Assembly: GCF_000191065.1 (NCBI RefSeq)
Contig: NZ_GL872283.1
Location: 62,001-126,000, forward strand
Direction of reading: 5' to 3'
Source: Prevotella multiformis DSM 16608
GTDB lineage: Bacteria; Bacteroidota; Bacteroidia; Bacteroidales; Bacteroidaceae
DNA length: 64,000 bases
Shown: positions 26,997-35,333 of the stretch, piece by piece
How positions within the stretch are numbered: the stretch's first letter is position 1
Layout: every line of letters begins with the position of its first letter
Program-made: the position numbers and the translations under genes
The notes under the pieces: generated by a model
What the model saw: the letters and a program-made list of their open reading frames with translations, nothing else
Database searches by the model: none
Told to the model about the DNA's origin: nothing

Positions 26997-27025
26997 AATC
27001 ACTCTTGTACGTTTTTTCAAGGGCG

Positions 27026-27033
27026 CAAAAGTA
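27026..27033 (-). promoter_or_regulatory. Promoter -7 box for topA
   Basis: TACTTTTG on the minus strand, giving a leader of about 20 nt before the start at 26996. This also argues against the upstream ATG at 27020. Confidence 0.6.
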
Positions 27034-27074
27034 CTTAAACTTTTTGCTTACACCTTATATAATAGGCAAAATTT

Positions 27075-27611
27075 CTACTTTTTTAAGTTTTCCTTCTCCC
27101 TCTGGAGGAAGTCATAGAGCGCCTGGCGGATAGAGCGGAGACCGAACTGCTCGGTATGAATTTCGTCCAGCGGCAGCCACCTCACCTCATCCACGTCGTC
27201 AGCTGCCCTGAGAACGGTCTCGTCCTCCACGCTGCAGATGAAGAAGGCATCGAGTGTGGGAATGTCGAATCCACTGTAACGGTACTTGTTCGGAAGCGAA
27301 CAGAAATAACGTTTTTCCTTGATAACGAGGTTGGTCTCCTCCTCTATCTCACGGGCAAGAGCCTCTTCCGTCGTCTCACCGATGTCGCAGAATCCGCCGG
27401 GCAGATCCAGCGTCCCGCGTCCCGGATCAAGTTTCCGGCGCGTCACAAGCAGTTCGCCTTTGCTGTTCAGGATGAACGCCGCCACGGACGAACTGGGGTT
27501 CAGGAAATACTCAAAGCCGCAGCTTTCGCAGCGTTTGCTCTTCTCGTTCTGCTCCACGAAGTGTCTGCTTCCACATGCGGGGCAATACTGAAATTTGTCT
27601 AATACGTGCAT
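27075..27611 (-). CDS. NUDIX hydrolase with N-terminal zinc ribbon
   Basis: A 178-residue cytosolic hydrolase of nucleoside diphosphates linked to another group. A zinc ribbon comes first, with CPAC at 10-13 and CESC at 28-31, as in NADH pyrophosphatase-like proteins. The NUDIX box follows at about residues 70-92: GGFCDIGETTEEALAREIEE with the REIEEE core that binds magnesium. The remainder has the usual DEVRWLPLDEI strand. It resembles NudC-like enzymes but is shorter, and the substrate is not certain. It lies 78 bp upstream of topA on the same strand, and topA has its own promoter box. Confidence 0.88.
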   Translation of the reverse strand: MHVLDKFQYCPACGSRHFVEQNEKSKRCESCGFEYFLNPSSSVAAFILNSKGELLVTRRKLDPGRGTLDLPGGFCDIGETTEEALAREIEEETNLVIKEKRYFCSLPNKYRYSGFDIPTLDAFFICSVEDETVLRAADDVDEVRWLPLDEIHTEQFGLRSIRQALYDFLQREKENLKK

Positions 27612-27793
27612 AATCGGGTGATGTTGATAGGGATGACGGACGTGATAAGCGATGAGGGGGCGGTGAGAGGGATGAGGGGGTGAACATCAGGTGTCAATGA
27701 ACGGCCGGCCGCCGGGACAGCAGGGCAGAGCACGGTTGTTAACATAAACGCCGCAATCTTTAAAATACGTTTACGTTCAATGACTTTTATCAT
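27599..27793 (-). CDS. Possible small exported protein or leader peptide
   Basis: A 64-codon frame starts at an ATG (27793) 10 bp after a TATATTTG box and ends 13 bp inside the NUDIX gene. The first 30 residues look like a signal peptide: MIKVIERKRILK, a hydrophobic stretch AAFMLTTVL, then PAVPAAG. The remainder (HPLIPLTAPSSLITSVIP) is encoded by the low-complexity GATGAGGG-type repeat and is not protein-family-like. It may be a leader peptide coupled to the NUDIX gene, the start of a truncated secreted protein, or chance. No family was recognised. Confidence 0.25.
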   Translation of the reverse strand: MIKVIERKRILKIAAFMLTTVLCPAVPAAGRSLTPDVHPLIPLTAPSSLITSVIPINITRLCTY

Positions 27794-27802
27794 TTCATGC
27801 TG

Positions 27803-27810
27803 CAAATATA
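27803..27810 (-). promoter_or_regulatory. Promoter -7 box towards the NUDIX gene
   Basis: TATATTTG on the minus strand, about 190 bp before the NUDIX start. Confidence 0.45.
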
Positions 27811-27853
27811 CTAAAAACTCTAAATATCTACGGCCGAAACCGTATCTTTTTGT

Positions 27854-27861
27854 TAACTTTG
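27854..27861 (+). promoter_or_regulatory. Promoter -7 box towards the esterase gene
   Basis: TAACTTTG on the plus strand, 156 bp before the esterase start at 28017. It forms a divergent pair with the minus-strand box at 27803. The remainder of the gap 27862-28016 shows no gene. Confidence 0.5.
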
Positions 27862-28016
27862 CGACAATACGCTCAAAATTACATACTTCCTCCTGCTTCT
27901 TGCTGCAACAGTGACGACACCTTACGATTATGGGGACACGGCCGTCATACCGCACGGGCAGATGACGGCTGGAACGAGCGAATGACGGAAAAGGCGACAA
28001 ACAAACAGAATACAGA

Positions 28017-28841
28017 ATGAATTTCAGAAAACTATTCTTCACGATCGGACTGGCTGCTGTCAGCATGGCAATGTCTGCCCAGAGTACATTCGATGTCAAA
28101 CTATACAACGGCCGCCCACCTTACAGCAACGGCGACTCAAGGGACACGGCAAAGGTACGCGTCTTCCTTCCCATAGAGAAAGAGGCGACAGGACGTGCCG
28201 TGGTCATCTGCCCGGGCGGCGCCTACGAGACGCTGTCGATGGAAAAGGAGGGCTACGACTGGGGGGAGTTCTTCCAGAACCAGGGCATTGCAGCCATCGT
28301 GCTGAAATACCGTATGCCGAACGGTAATCCGGAGGTTCCGGTATCGGATGCCGAACAGGCCATGAGACTGGTGCGCATGAATGCCACGAGCTGGAAAATC
28401 AACCGCAATGACATCGGCATCATGGGCTTCTCGGCAGGCGGACATCTGGCGGCAACCATCGCCACGAGAAGTCTGGGAGAGGCGAAGCCGAACTTCCAGA
28501 TCCTGTTCTATCCGGTCATCTCCATGCTGGAAGGCTACGGACACGACCGGAGCCGGACCAACTTCCTGGGGAAACATCCCGGCAAGCGTGACGAGAAGAA
28601 ATACAGCGCCGACATGAACGTGAGCCGTGTCACGCCGCGCGCGTTCATCGCACTCAGCGACGACGACGATGCCGTTCCCCCCGCAAACGGCGTGAACTAT
28701 TACACCGAACTTTACCGCAACGATGTCCGCGCCTCGCTGCATGTCTATCCCGGCGGCGGTCATGGCTGGGGCAGCAAGATCGGCTTCCGCTACCATGAAG
28801 AGATGATGATGGACCTGAAGGCGTGGCTCAAGAGCTTCTAA
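28017..28841 (+). CDS. Secreted alpha/beta-hydrolase, carbohydrate-esterase type
   Basis: A 274-residue serine hydrolase with a signal peptide (ends MAMSAQ, residue 22), so periplasmic or exported. The oxyanion region CPGGAYE, the nucleophile elbow GFSAGGH (Ser about 142), the acid in SDDDDAVPP and the base in GGGHGWG give a full catalytic triad. The pattern matches the BD-FAE/acetyl-xylan-esterase-like group that deacetylates plant glycans or acts on feruloyl esters. No polysaccharide lyase or hydrolase is adjacent, so the substrate is open. It is preceded by its own promoter box. Confidence 0.85.
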   Translation: MNFRKLFFTIGLAAVSMAMSAQSTFDVKLYNGRPPYSNGDSRDTAKVRVFLPIEKEATGRAVVICPGGAYETLSMEKEGYDWGEFFQNQGIAAIVLKYRMPNGNPEVPVSDAEQAMRLVRMNATSWKINRNDIGIMGFSAGGHLAATIATRSLGEAKPNFQILFYPVISMLEGYGHDRSRTNFLGKHPGKRDEKKYSADMNVSRVTPRAFIALSDDDDAVPPANGVNYYTELYRNDVRASLHVYPGGGHGWGSKIGFRYHEEMMMDLKAWLKSF

Positions 28842-28922
28842 GGACAGAAGGATCCGCCTGTCTCCGGACACGGTTGCGCCCCGGACACGGTCTTCCGATA
28901 CCATCGGCTGTAAACGTGCGGA

Positions 28923-28966
28923 CCCTCGACACGACCGGTGTCAGGCCTCGCCACAACTGGTGCCGG
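28923..28966. repeat. Two 22-bp dyad units (array 5)
   Basis: Two adjacent 22-bp units align closely (CCTCG-CAC-AC-GGTG-C-G skeleton). The first contains GACAC-GACCG-GTGTC, a 5-bp inverted repeat with a 5-nt centre. They lie between the esterase and LicD genes. The gap 28842-29183 otherwise shows no gene. Confidence 0.6.
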
Positions 28967-29183
28967 GCAGCCATACGTCGGCAGGAGACGGACAGGACGC
29001 ACTTGAAGAACCAGCGTTGGGGAGGACACATTGAGGACATCGAGGGGGAGGATGTCTTTGCAGAAGCGGAGGAAGATTCGACTTTTTTATGTAATTTCGC
29101 AAAGACAGGCTGCATCCGGCAGGCAGGAAGCCACGTTTTCCCTGCACCCGCCGGTACTGTCTTTCCAACAACAAAGACGAAAG

Positions 29184-30017
29184 ATGATGACCGGCACATT
29201 CAATACGGGAGAGACCCGTGAGAGCCTGCGGAAAGAATACAATCCTGACGGCTCGGTACTCAGGCAGGCACAGCTGCGGCTGCTTGACATGCTCGACTAT
29301 CTGAAAGCAGCGGCGGCGGAAGCCGGAGTGGCATGGCGGCTGGACGGCGGCAACGTGCTGGGCGCATTGCGCCACGGAGGGTTCATTCCCTGGGATGACG
29401 ATGTGGATATCGTGGTGGATCACAAGGATTACAGGCGCTTCTGTACTTACTTGAAACGCCATCCGCATCCGCAGTTCGTCCTTCAGGACAACAGCACCGA
29501 CCCCGGCTACCTGAAGTCGTGGGCCAGCCTGCGCGACACGAAGAGCGAACACCTGAGTACGGAAAACGAAAACTCCAGAGACCGGAAGGCTCTGGAGATC
29601 ATGAAATACCGTGGTCTGCACATCGACATTTTCCCTTATGAAGACAGGATACTGCCCTCGCTGCAACGGCTGGCGGGCAAGCTGGCCTGTGTCGTGAACT
29701 TCCGTCTTTCGCCGGATCACCCGCACTGGGCACAGGCAGGGTATGCGTTCCTCGAACATGGCGTGTTTCCCGTCTTCCGCCTGTTCGGGCAGCTGTTCGG
29801 AAAGAAAGGAGCGTATATGCACACATACGGAACGTGGTTCTATGAACGGTTTCCCGAACGGGTACTGCGCCCCTACAGGGAAATCCGCTTTGAGGGCAGA
29901 ACCTACAACGGCCCCGCAGAACCCGAGGAGTTCTGCGGGATCATCTACGGCAATTACAACGACCTGCCCCCGAAGGACAAACGCAACCGCCATCAGGTGA
30001 CGGTGCGGTTTCTATAA
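29184..30017 (+). CDS. LicD-family phosphotransferase
   Basis: Cytosolic nucleotidyltransferase-fold protein of 277 residues (LicD, PF04991) that transfers a phospho-group such as phosphocholine, or a polyol phosphate, from a CDP-linked donor onto a surface glycan. The diagnostic motif LDGGNVLGALRHGGFIPWDD, with the metal-binding DDDVDI, lies at about residues 53-77. ATGs at 29184 and 29187 fit the family start; further upstream coding would be unlike the family. Its end overlaps the end of the convergent epimerase gene by 6 bp. The CDP-polyol cytidylyltransferase-like gene nearby fits as donor synthesis. Confidence 0.85.
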   Translation: MMTGTFNTGETRESLRKEYNPDGSVLRQAQLRLLDMLDYLKAAAAEAGVAWRLDGGNVLGALRHGGFIPWDDDVDIVVDHKDYRRFCTYLKRHPHPQFVLQDNSTDPGYLKSWASLRDTKSEHLSTENENSRDRKALEIMKYRGLHIDIFPYEDRILPSLQRLAGKLACVVNFRLSPDHPHWAQAGYAFLEHGVFPVFRLFGQLFGKKGAYMHTYGTWFYERFPERVLRPYREIRFEGRTYNGPAEPEEFCGIIYGNYNDLPPKDKRNRHQVTVRFL

Positions 30018-31058
30018 ACAGGAGCCTCCCTGCACCCGCTTCTCTTCCAGCAGGGTCGCTTTGATTTTCTCCTGCATGGACGAGGGAAGCGGCATCCAGC
30101 CGAGCTGCTCCAGCCGGGTCGTGTCGAAGACTGCCCGGGTGACGACGGAGTAGCCCGCTTTCTCTGCTTCCTCCGGCAGTTCCATGACCACCTTACGGTT
30201 TCCGACGGCGGCAATCATTCCCGCCAGCTGCCGTATCGTGATGTTCGACTGTGCGTCGGCAATATTGTAGGCGGTCATGTTCTCTCCCTTCAGGAGCAGG
30301 AAGAGAAGGGCGGCGGCACAGTCGATGACATAGCACCAGGAACGGAACTGCGTCCCTTCGCTCTTCATGACAATATCCTCACCGGCGAGAACATTGCGGA
30401 GGAACTGGGCATAGACCCGATTGTCCGACGGACTGAAATAAGGGCCGTAGACGTGGGAAGGGCGCGCGATGCTTATGTCAAGGCCGTATTGCCGGGCGTA
30501 ACAGACCGCCAGTGTCTCGGCTGCACGTTTGGAAGACGGATAGCAGGAACGGACCGCCGTCGGGTCGACGTAGCCGCTGTAATCCTCTGTAAAGACTCTT
30601 CCGTCGCCTTCCCCGTACACTTCTCCCGATGAGACATAGACGAACCTGCGCAGCCGGTGCCGTCTGCCATAGTCCAGAAGGCGGTCGACACCGCAGATGT
30701 TGGCTTTCATCACGCCTACCGGATCGGCGGCATAGAGGGCGGGGGACGCACTGCTGGCGGCATCGATGATGAAATGGAAATCGACGTCCGCTGGCAGCGG
30801 CTTCGTGACATCGAAGCACAGGAAGTGGAAGTCCGGATCATTGAGATAGGTGGAGAAACGCCTGTCAGCCCTAGCCTTGTTGCGTCCTGCCGCATAGACG
30901 GTGTAGTCGCGGTGCCGCCTGTGCATGAGCATATCGACCAGACAGCCGCCGATCAGCCCTGTCGCACCCGTCACAAGGATATTGCAGCCTGACAGCTTCG
31001 ACCAGGGAAGACCGCTCCGTACGGCTTCTTCCAGCTGCTGTGAATAGGTATTAGTCAT
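30012..31058 (-). CDS. NAD-dependent epimerase/dehydratase
   Basis: An extended short-chain dehydrogenase of 348 residues acting on a nucleotide sugar. The Rossmann motif GATGLIGG is at about residues 32-39, the catalytic YxxxK is in SCYPSSKRAAE, and SSGEVYG precedes it. The ATG at 31058 overlaps the stop of the cytidylyltransferase gene (ATGA), which indicates translational coupling; earlier in-frame codons would extend into that gene. With the cytidylyltransferase and the convergent LicD gene it probably makes and uses a CDP-activated polyol or sugar. The exact substrate is unknown. Confidence 0.85.
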   Translation of the reverse strand: MTNTYSQQLEEAVRSGLPWSKLSGCNILVTGATGLIGGCLVDMLMHRRHRDYTVYAAGRNKARADRRFSTYLNDPDFHFLCFDVTKPLPADVDFHFIIDAASSASPALYAADPVGVMKANICGVDRLLDYGRRHRLRRFVYVSSGEVYGEGDGRVFTEDYSGYVDPTAVRSCYPSSKRAAETLAVCYARQYGLDISIARPSHVYGPYFSPSDNRVYAQFLRNVLAGEDIVMKSEGTQFRSWCYVIDCAAALLFLLLKGENMTAYNIADAQSNITIRQLAGMIAAVGNRKVVMELPEEAEKAGYSVVTRAVFDTTRLEQLGWMPLPSSMQEKIKATLLEEKRVQGGSCL

Positions 31059-31774
31059 TTCAACCATTCCTCTCTTTCCGTATCTTTCAATGCCTTGAAC
31101 AGCTCTACATCCTCTGTCCGGGTCAGTTTCAGACCGTTTCGTTCGGATCCCGCCACGAGGTGCTGGTCGTCTATGCCGAGCGCTCCGAGCAGAGTACAGG
31201 ATGCGACCGTATTCCCGATTCCCCTTTCTTCCGCTTCTGCATGCGCTTTCAGCAGCGTGCCCAGCCGGTAGGTATGCGGTGTCTGTGTCCTGATGAGCCG
31301 CTCGCGGGGAATGGAAATGTTGCGCAGGCAGCTGCCCCGCACCTCCATGATGGCTTCTTTGCATACCAGTCCTGTCACGGCATAGCCGTATTCCCTGCAC
31401 GTTGCGATGTTCTCGGAAATGATCTGTCCGGAGACCAGAGGACGTACTCCGTCGTGTACCAGAACGATGTCGTCGTCAGAACAGTCCATGGACTTCAGTC
31501 CCTGCAGACCGTTCAGGATGGAGTGCTGGTTGCTGTCGCCGCCCTCGAAGATCCACTTCAGCTTCGTTATGTTGAACTGGTTGGCATAAGCCTGCAGCAC
31601 CACTTCCCAGCCTTTAAGACACACGACACCGATGGCATCTACCTCAGGATGCTCCTGAAAAGCCTTCAGGGTGTAGATGATCACGGGAATGTTGTCGATC
31701 GTCATGAACTGTTTGGGGATGTCCTGTCCCATGCGGTTGCCGGTTCCGCCGGCTGTCAACAAAGCGATATTCAT
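31055..31774 (-). CDS. IspD/TarI-family cytidylyltransferase
   Basis: A 239-residue CTP-dependent cytidylyltransferase. The N-terminal motif LTAGGTGNRMGQDIPKQF is the CTP-binding loop shared by IspD (methylerythritol phosphate) and TarI (ribitol-5-phosphate) enzymes, and VHDGVRPLV is the second hallmark. The adjacent epimerase/dehydrogenase (4-bp overlap) and LicD gene point to a TarI-like role in making a CDP-polyol donor rather than isoprenoid synthesis. Which of the two it is cannot be settled from this window, because any second ispD lies elsewhere. Confidence 0.85.
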   Translation of the reverse strand: MNIALLTAGGTGNRMGQDIPKQFMTIDNIPVIIYTLKAFQEHPEVDAIGVVCLKGWEVVLQAYANQFNITKLKWIFEGGDSNQHSILNGLQGLKSMDCSDDDIVLVHDGVRPLVSGQIISENIATCREYGYAVTGLVCKEAIMEVRGSCLRNISIPRERLIRTQTPHTYRLGTLLKAHAEAEERGIGNTVASCTLLGALGIDDQHLVAGSERNGLKLTRTEDVELFKALKDTEREEWLK

Positions 31775-32049
31775 TCTTTTTCCTGTATTTAAAGGTCGTA
31801 TTGATTGTATGTCGCAACAGGCGTGTCGTACATTGCAATCAGTGTATTGTACGCTGCCCTAAGCGAAGATGAACGGACAGAAGAAGCCTCCCTGCCCCCT
31901 CCCATCAGTCTCCTTGAAGGGTCTGCATGGGAATGGAGTCCGGCTGTTCTCTGAGGTACTTCTCCCATTGAAGGTACAGACAACCGCCGAGACCGGCCTG
32001 CCTGTTTCTCCCCTGCTCACCAACACCCTGTAATTGCTGACAAATATAC

Positions 32050-32115
32050 AGAAAATAATTTAAATGTCAACAGAAAATAATTTAAATGTCAAAAGAAAAT
32101 AATTTAAATGTCAAA
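32050..32115. repeat. Three 22-bp A/T-rich repeats (array 7)
   Basis: Three tandem units at 32050, 32072 and 32094 differ by only one base (C or A at the last position). Each contains the palindrome ATTTAAAT followed by GTCAA. A partial fourth unit (AGAAT) follows. The array ends 54 bp before the DUF2339 gene and so lies in its promoter or leader. The gap 31775-32049 otherwise shows only a CGTACA/TGTACG dyad near 31827-31853. Confidence 0.85.
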
Positions 32116-32169
32116 AGAATTAGGAGAATATGAAGAAAAACACTACCTTTACGGTCAAAATGCTTTAAT

Positions 32170-34794
32170 ATGTTTATGGATTACGGATTTATTTGGCTTC
32201 TTCCTCTGGCGTTACTGGTGATTCCGGCAGCTGTCTGTTATGTACTGTTCTCCAAGATCAATGCACTTGGCGATTCCCTCGACATCATCACCGAAGAACT
32301 TTCGGCACTGCAGAAAATGATCAGGGACAGTCGGAAAGAATACCGGAAACCTGCCGGACCTGCAAAGAAAGCCATCGTGGAAGAACGGGAGCAGACAGCA
32401 GAGAATACTCCGGCGGAGATGCGACAGGAGACGGCAAAGACTTCCGGAGAAGAAGCCCCTGTCCCCCATGCTCCTGCTGCTTACTGGTGGGAACAGTCAG
32501 AGCCCATACGTCCATCCGTCGTCGAAATACCTGTGAAAGAGAAAGATGAAAGGAAACAGGAGACGATTGGACAAGAGACGGAATCCGCCGGACAAAAGGA
32601 AGATACAACCGAACAGGCAGCTGACCGGCAGGACCGGAAACCGTTCCCGGCTGCCGACCGTCCCGTCCGCTCCTCCGAGGAAGATGCGGCAAGGGAAAGA
32701 CAGGACAGCGGACTCTCCAGGGTCATGAGCCGCTTTGCAGAGAAAGATACTGCAAGGGAAAGACAGGACGGCGAGCCTCCCAGGGTCATGGACTGCTCTG
32801 CCGGCTCTTCCGAGGAAGATGCGGCAAGTGACAGGGATGAAGCGGTTTTCGCCGGACAGGGAACGAACTATGAGAAGTTCATCGGTGAGAACCTTTTCGG
32901 TAAGATCGGCATCATCGTGTTCATCATCGGCATCGGCTTCTTCGTCAAGTATGCGATTGACCAGAACTGGATCAATGAGACGGCGCGGACTATGCTGGGC
33001 TATGCCGTCGGAGCGGGCATGCTCGTGCTGGCCGAACGGCTGCATCGGCGATACCACACCTTCACCTCCCTGCTGGCCGGCGGTGCCTTCGGCGTGTTCT
33101 ATCTTATCACAGCCATCGCTTTCCATTACTACGGGCTGTTCTCACAGACCATGGCGTTTGTCATCCTCTGCGCCACCACCCTCTTCATGTCGGTCATCTC
33201 CATTCTGTACGACCGGAAGGAGCTGGCCGTCACGGCACTCGTCGGCGGCTTCCTCGCACCCTTCATCGTCAGCACCGACTCGGACAGCGTCATTACCCTG
33301 CAGATCTACATCAGCATCCTGAACATCGGCATGTTCGCTCTGGCGATGTACAGGAAATGGGGAATACTGCCTATTGTCGCTTTCTGTTTTACATACATCA
33401 TTTTGTGGATGACGACCCTGGCAGGCGGCTGGCAGTTCCTGCTCTCACCCACAGGCTATACCGTCCTGCTGGGATTTGCAACCCTGTTCTATTTCATCTT
33501 CCTGCTTCCAGTCATCTTCATCCTGCGCACCCCGTGCAGCAAGTCCATAAGACGTGCGATGCTGTCGGTCGTGACCGGCAACAGCTTCCTGTATCTGCTG
33601 TATGGCGACTACGTGCTGAGACGGTGTGGGATGTCGTTCGACAATGACGGTTTCATCGCTTTCTTCATCGCCGCTGTCAATCTGGCAGCCTATCTCTACC
33701 TGCGTTTCCGCATATCGGGACAGGACACCCTGCGCAGCCTTATGCTGGGTCTGACCATCACCTTCGTCTCCATCGGCATTCCGATGCAGTTCGATACGAC
33801 CAACCTCCTCATGATGTGGGCAACCGAGGCGGTGATCCTCCTATGGCTCTTCACCCGGGAGAAAGACCGGATATTTGAGACCGGGGCTGTCGTGCTGTCT
33901 GTCTTGACGCTGGTGTCCCTGTTGCTCTGCAGACTGCTGTGCGAGAATTTAGCCGACACCGGTCACTCCCTGTTCTTCAATGGCAACTTCCTTGTGATGC
34001 TGTTCCTGAGCATCTCCTCCTTTGTGTTTGCCGTCATCCTGCAACGCCACAGAGCGTTGTTCTCAGAAGACCATCGCCTGATCAGCTACGCTCCCTGCAA
34101 TGCGGTTGCATATTCCGTCGGCTTCCTGCTCCTGTACCTGGGGCTCTGGGATGATTTCCACTTCCATCTCGAGAATGTCGTGGCAGACCTTGCCTCTCTG
34201 CTTGCACTCAACGTGCTGCTGTCGGCGGGTGCCGGCATCCTGCGCAACCGCTTTGAAATAGACCGGTACAGGGTCTTTTACGATATCACCGTCTATTTTG
34301 CAGCGGGACTGTATGCGATGGCAGTATGGAACTACACCGGTACGGACGGGAATCTGCTGAAATGGATCATGACCTGCGTGACAGCAGCCTATCTGATATA
34401 TGTCATGCGCGGACTGCTGCTTGCAATGCCTGACAACAGAAAACAGCACACCGAGTTCGCCATTATCTCAACACTGGTATGGCTCACGGCAACCCGCCTG
34501 CTGATGGTTACCTTCAACGAGTACGGCTTCAGCACCGCTTTCTCCCTTTCCCTGGGATTTGCAGCCTTCACCCTCATGTGTGTCGGCATGCGCTGTCACA
34601 GCAAGCAAGTACGCATCGTCAGTCTGACAGAGTTCGGTATCGTCTTAGGAAAACTTGTCCTCAACGACGTATGGTCGATGCCGGCTCTGGGGAAAATCAT
34701 CGTCTTCATCAGCCTCGGTATTCTCCTCCTGACCCTTTCCTTCCTTTATCAGAAGCTCAAAGATGTACTGTTCAAAGAGGAAGAAGAGAAATGA
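32170..34794 (+). CDS. DUF2339 multi-pass membrane protein
   Basis: An 874-residue inner-membrane protein. One hydrophobic segment is at the very start (IWLLPLALLVIPAAVCYVLF), followed by a coiled-coil-like stretch. A low-complexity cytoplasmic stretch rich in Glu, Arg, Gln and Pro follows (about residues 55-235), and then more than 20 membrane helices to the end. The conserved entry to the membrane part, NYEKFIGENLFGKIGIIVFI, is typical of DUF2339 proteins. The low-complexity part contains an internal duplication (ARERQDSGLSRVM and ARERQDGEPPRVM; SSEEDAA twice), a sign of slippage. The function of the family is unknown. A second ATG two codons in is also possible. Confidence 0.85.
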   Translation: MFMDYGFIWLLPLALLVIPAAVCYVLFSKINALGDSLDIITEELSALQKMIRDSRKEYRKPAGPAKKAIVEEREQTAENTPAEMRQETAKTSGEEAPVPHAPAAYWWEQSEPIRPSVVEIPVKEKDERKQETIGQETESAGQKEDTTEQAADRQDRKPFPAADRPVRSSEEDAARERQDSGLSRVMSRFAEKDTARERQDGEPPRVMDCSAGSSEEDAASDRDEAVFAGQGTNYEKFIGENLFGKIGIIVFIIGIGFFVKYAIDQNWINETARTMLGYAVGAGMLVLAERLHRRYHTFTSLLAGGAFGVFYLITAIAFHYYGLFSQTMAFVILCATTLFMSVISILYDRKELAVTALVGGFLAPFIVSTDSDSVITLQIYISILNIGMFALAMYRKWGILPIVAFCFTYIILWMTTLAGGWQFLLSPTGYTVLLGFATLFYFIFLLPVIFILRTPCSKSIRRAMLSVVTGNSFLYLLYGDYVLRRCGMSFDNDGFIAFFIAAVNLAAYLYLRFRISGQDTLRSLMLGLTITFVSIGIPMQFDTTNLLMMWATEAVILLWLFTREKDRIFETGAVVLSVLTLVSLLLCRLLCENLADTGHSLFFNGNFLVMLFLSISSFVFAVILQRHRALFSEDHRLISYAPCNAVAYSVGFLLLYLGLWDDFHFHLENVVADLASLLALNVLLSAGAGILRNRFEIDRYRVFYDITVYFAAGLYAMAVWNYTGTDGNLLKWIMTCVTAAYLIYVMRGLLLAMPDNRKQHTEFAIISTLVWLTATRLLMVTFNEYGFSTAFSLSLGFAAFTLMCVGMRCHSKQVRIVSLTEFGIVLGKLVLNDVWSMPALGKIIVFISLGILLLTLSFLYQKLKDVLFKEEEEK

Positions 34795-34882
34795 CACCCC
34801 GCCATACCGCATAGGCCGACCGGCCGCCTGCTGTCCGCATCACGGCGACAGGGACTGCAGTCTCACCGCTTCCTGCCGATGT

Positions 34883-34992
34883 GCTGACACCCGACACTAT
34901 CCGCGTTGATACCCGACACCGAACGTGTTGAGGGCTGACACCGGCCGTGTTGAGGGCTGGCACCGGCCGTGTCGAAGACCCGCACGCAGACC
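34883..34992. repeat. Array of five 22-bp dyad repeats (array 2)
   Basis: Units start at 34883, 34905, 34927, 34949 and 34971. The central two differ by a single base and carry GACACCGGCCGTGTT or the variant GGCACCGGCCGTGTC. The outer ones are diverged. The array lies between the DUF2339 gene and the PEtn-transferase-like operon. A related short stretch is at 51978-52021. The remainder of the gap 34795-35333 shows no gene. Confidence 0.88.
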
Positions 34993-35295
34993 ATCCGTTG
35001 CCGGTAAGGGAGCGGATTGCCGTGAAAAAAAGCCGCACTGCCGAGAACTGACGTAACCCACACGGACGAAAGAAGCGCATGTTGCCCTAAAGCAAGGAGC
35101 AAACACGCTGTCTCATAATGCGGATCCGCCGGCAGGGATTCTCCGGCAGATCCGCAAAAGACATCAACGGAGACCTCCATCCACCGGGGAGAATGCCGCA
35201 CAGGCATACCGGTCCTGAATTCCATGAAGAAGGAGAATGGAACGGCCGACAGTGTTAAATTGTACTTTAAAATAGACTTACTCATAAAATAAAGT

Positions 35296-35303
35296 TAACT
35301 TTG
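35296..35303 (+). promoter_or_regulatory. Promoter -7 box for the envelope-modification operon
   Basis: TAACTTTG, 30 bp before the first gene of the six-gene operon at 35334. An 8-bp direct repeat, GCACATAA, occurs right after it (35304 and 35325). Confidence 0.6.
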
Positions 35304-35333
35304 CACATAATTTCTATAATTCTATGCACATAA

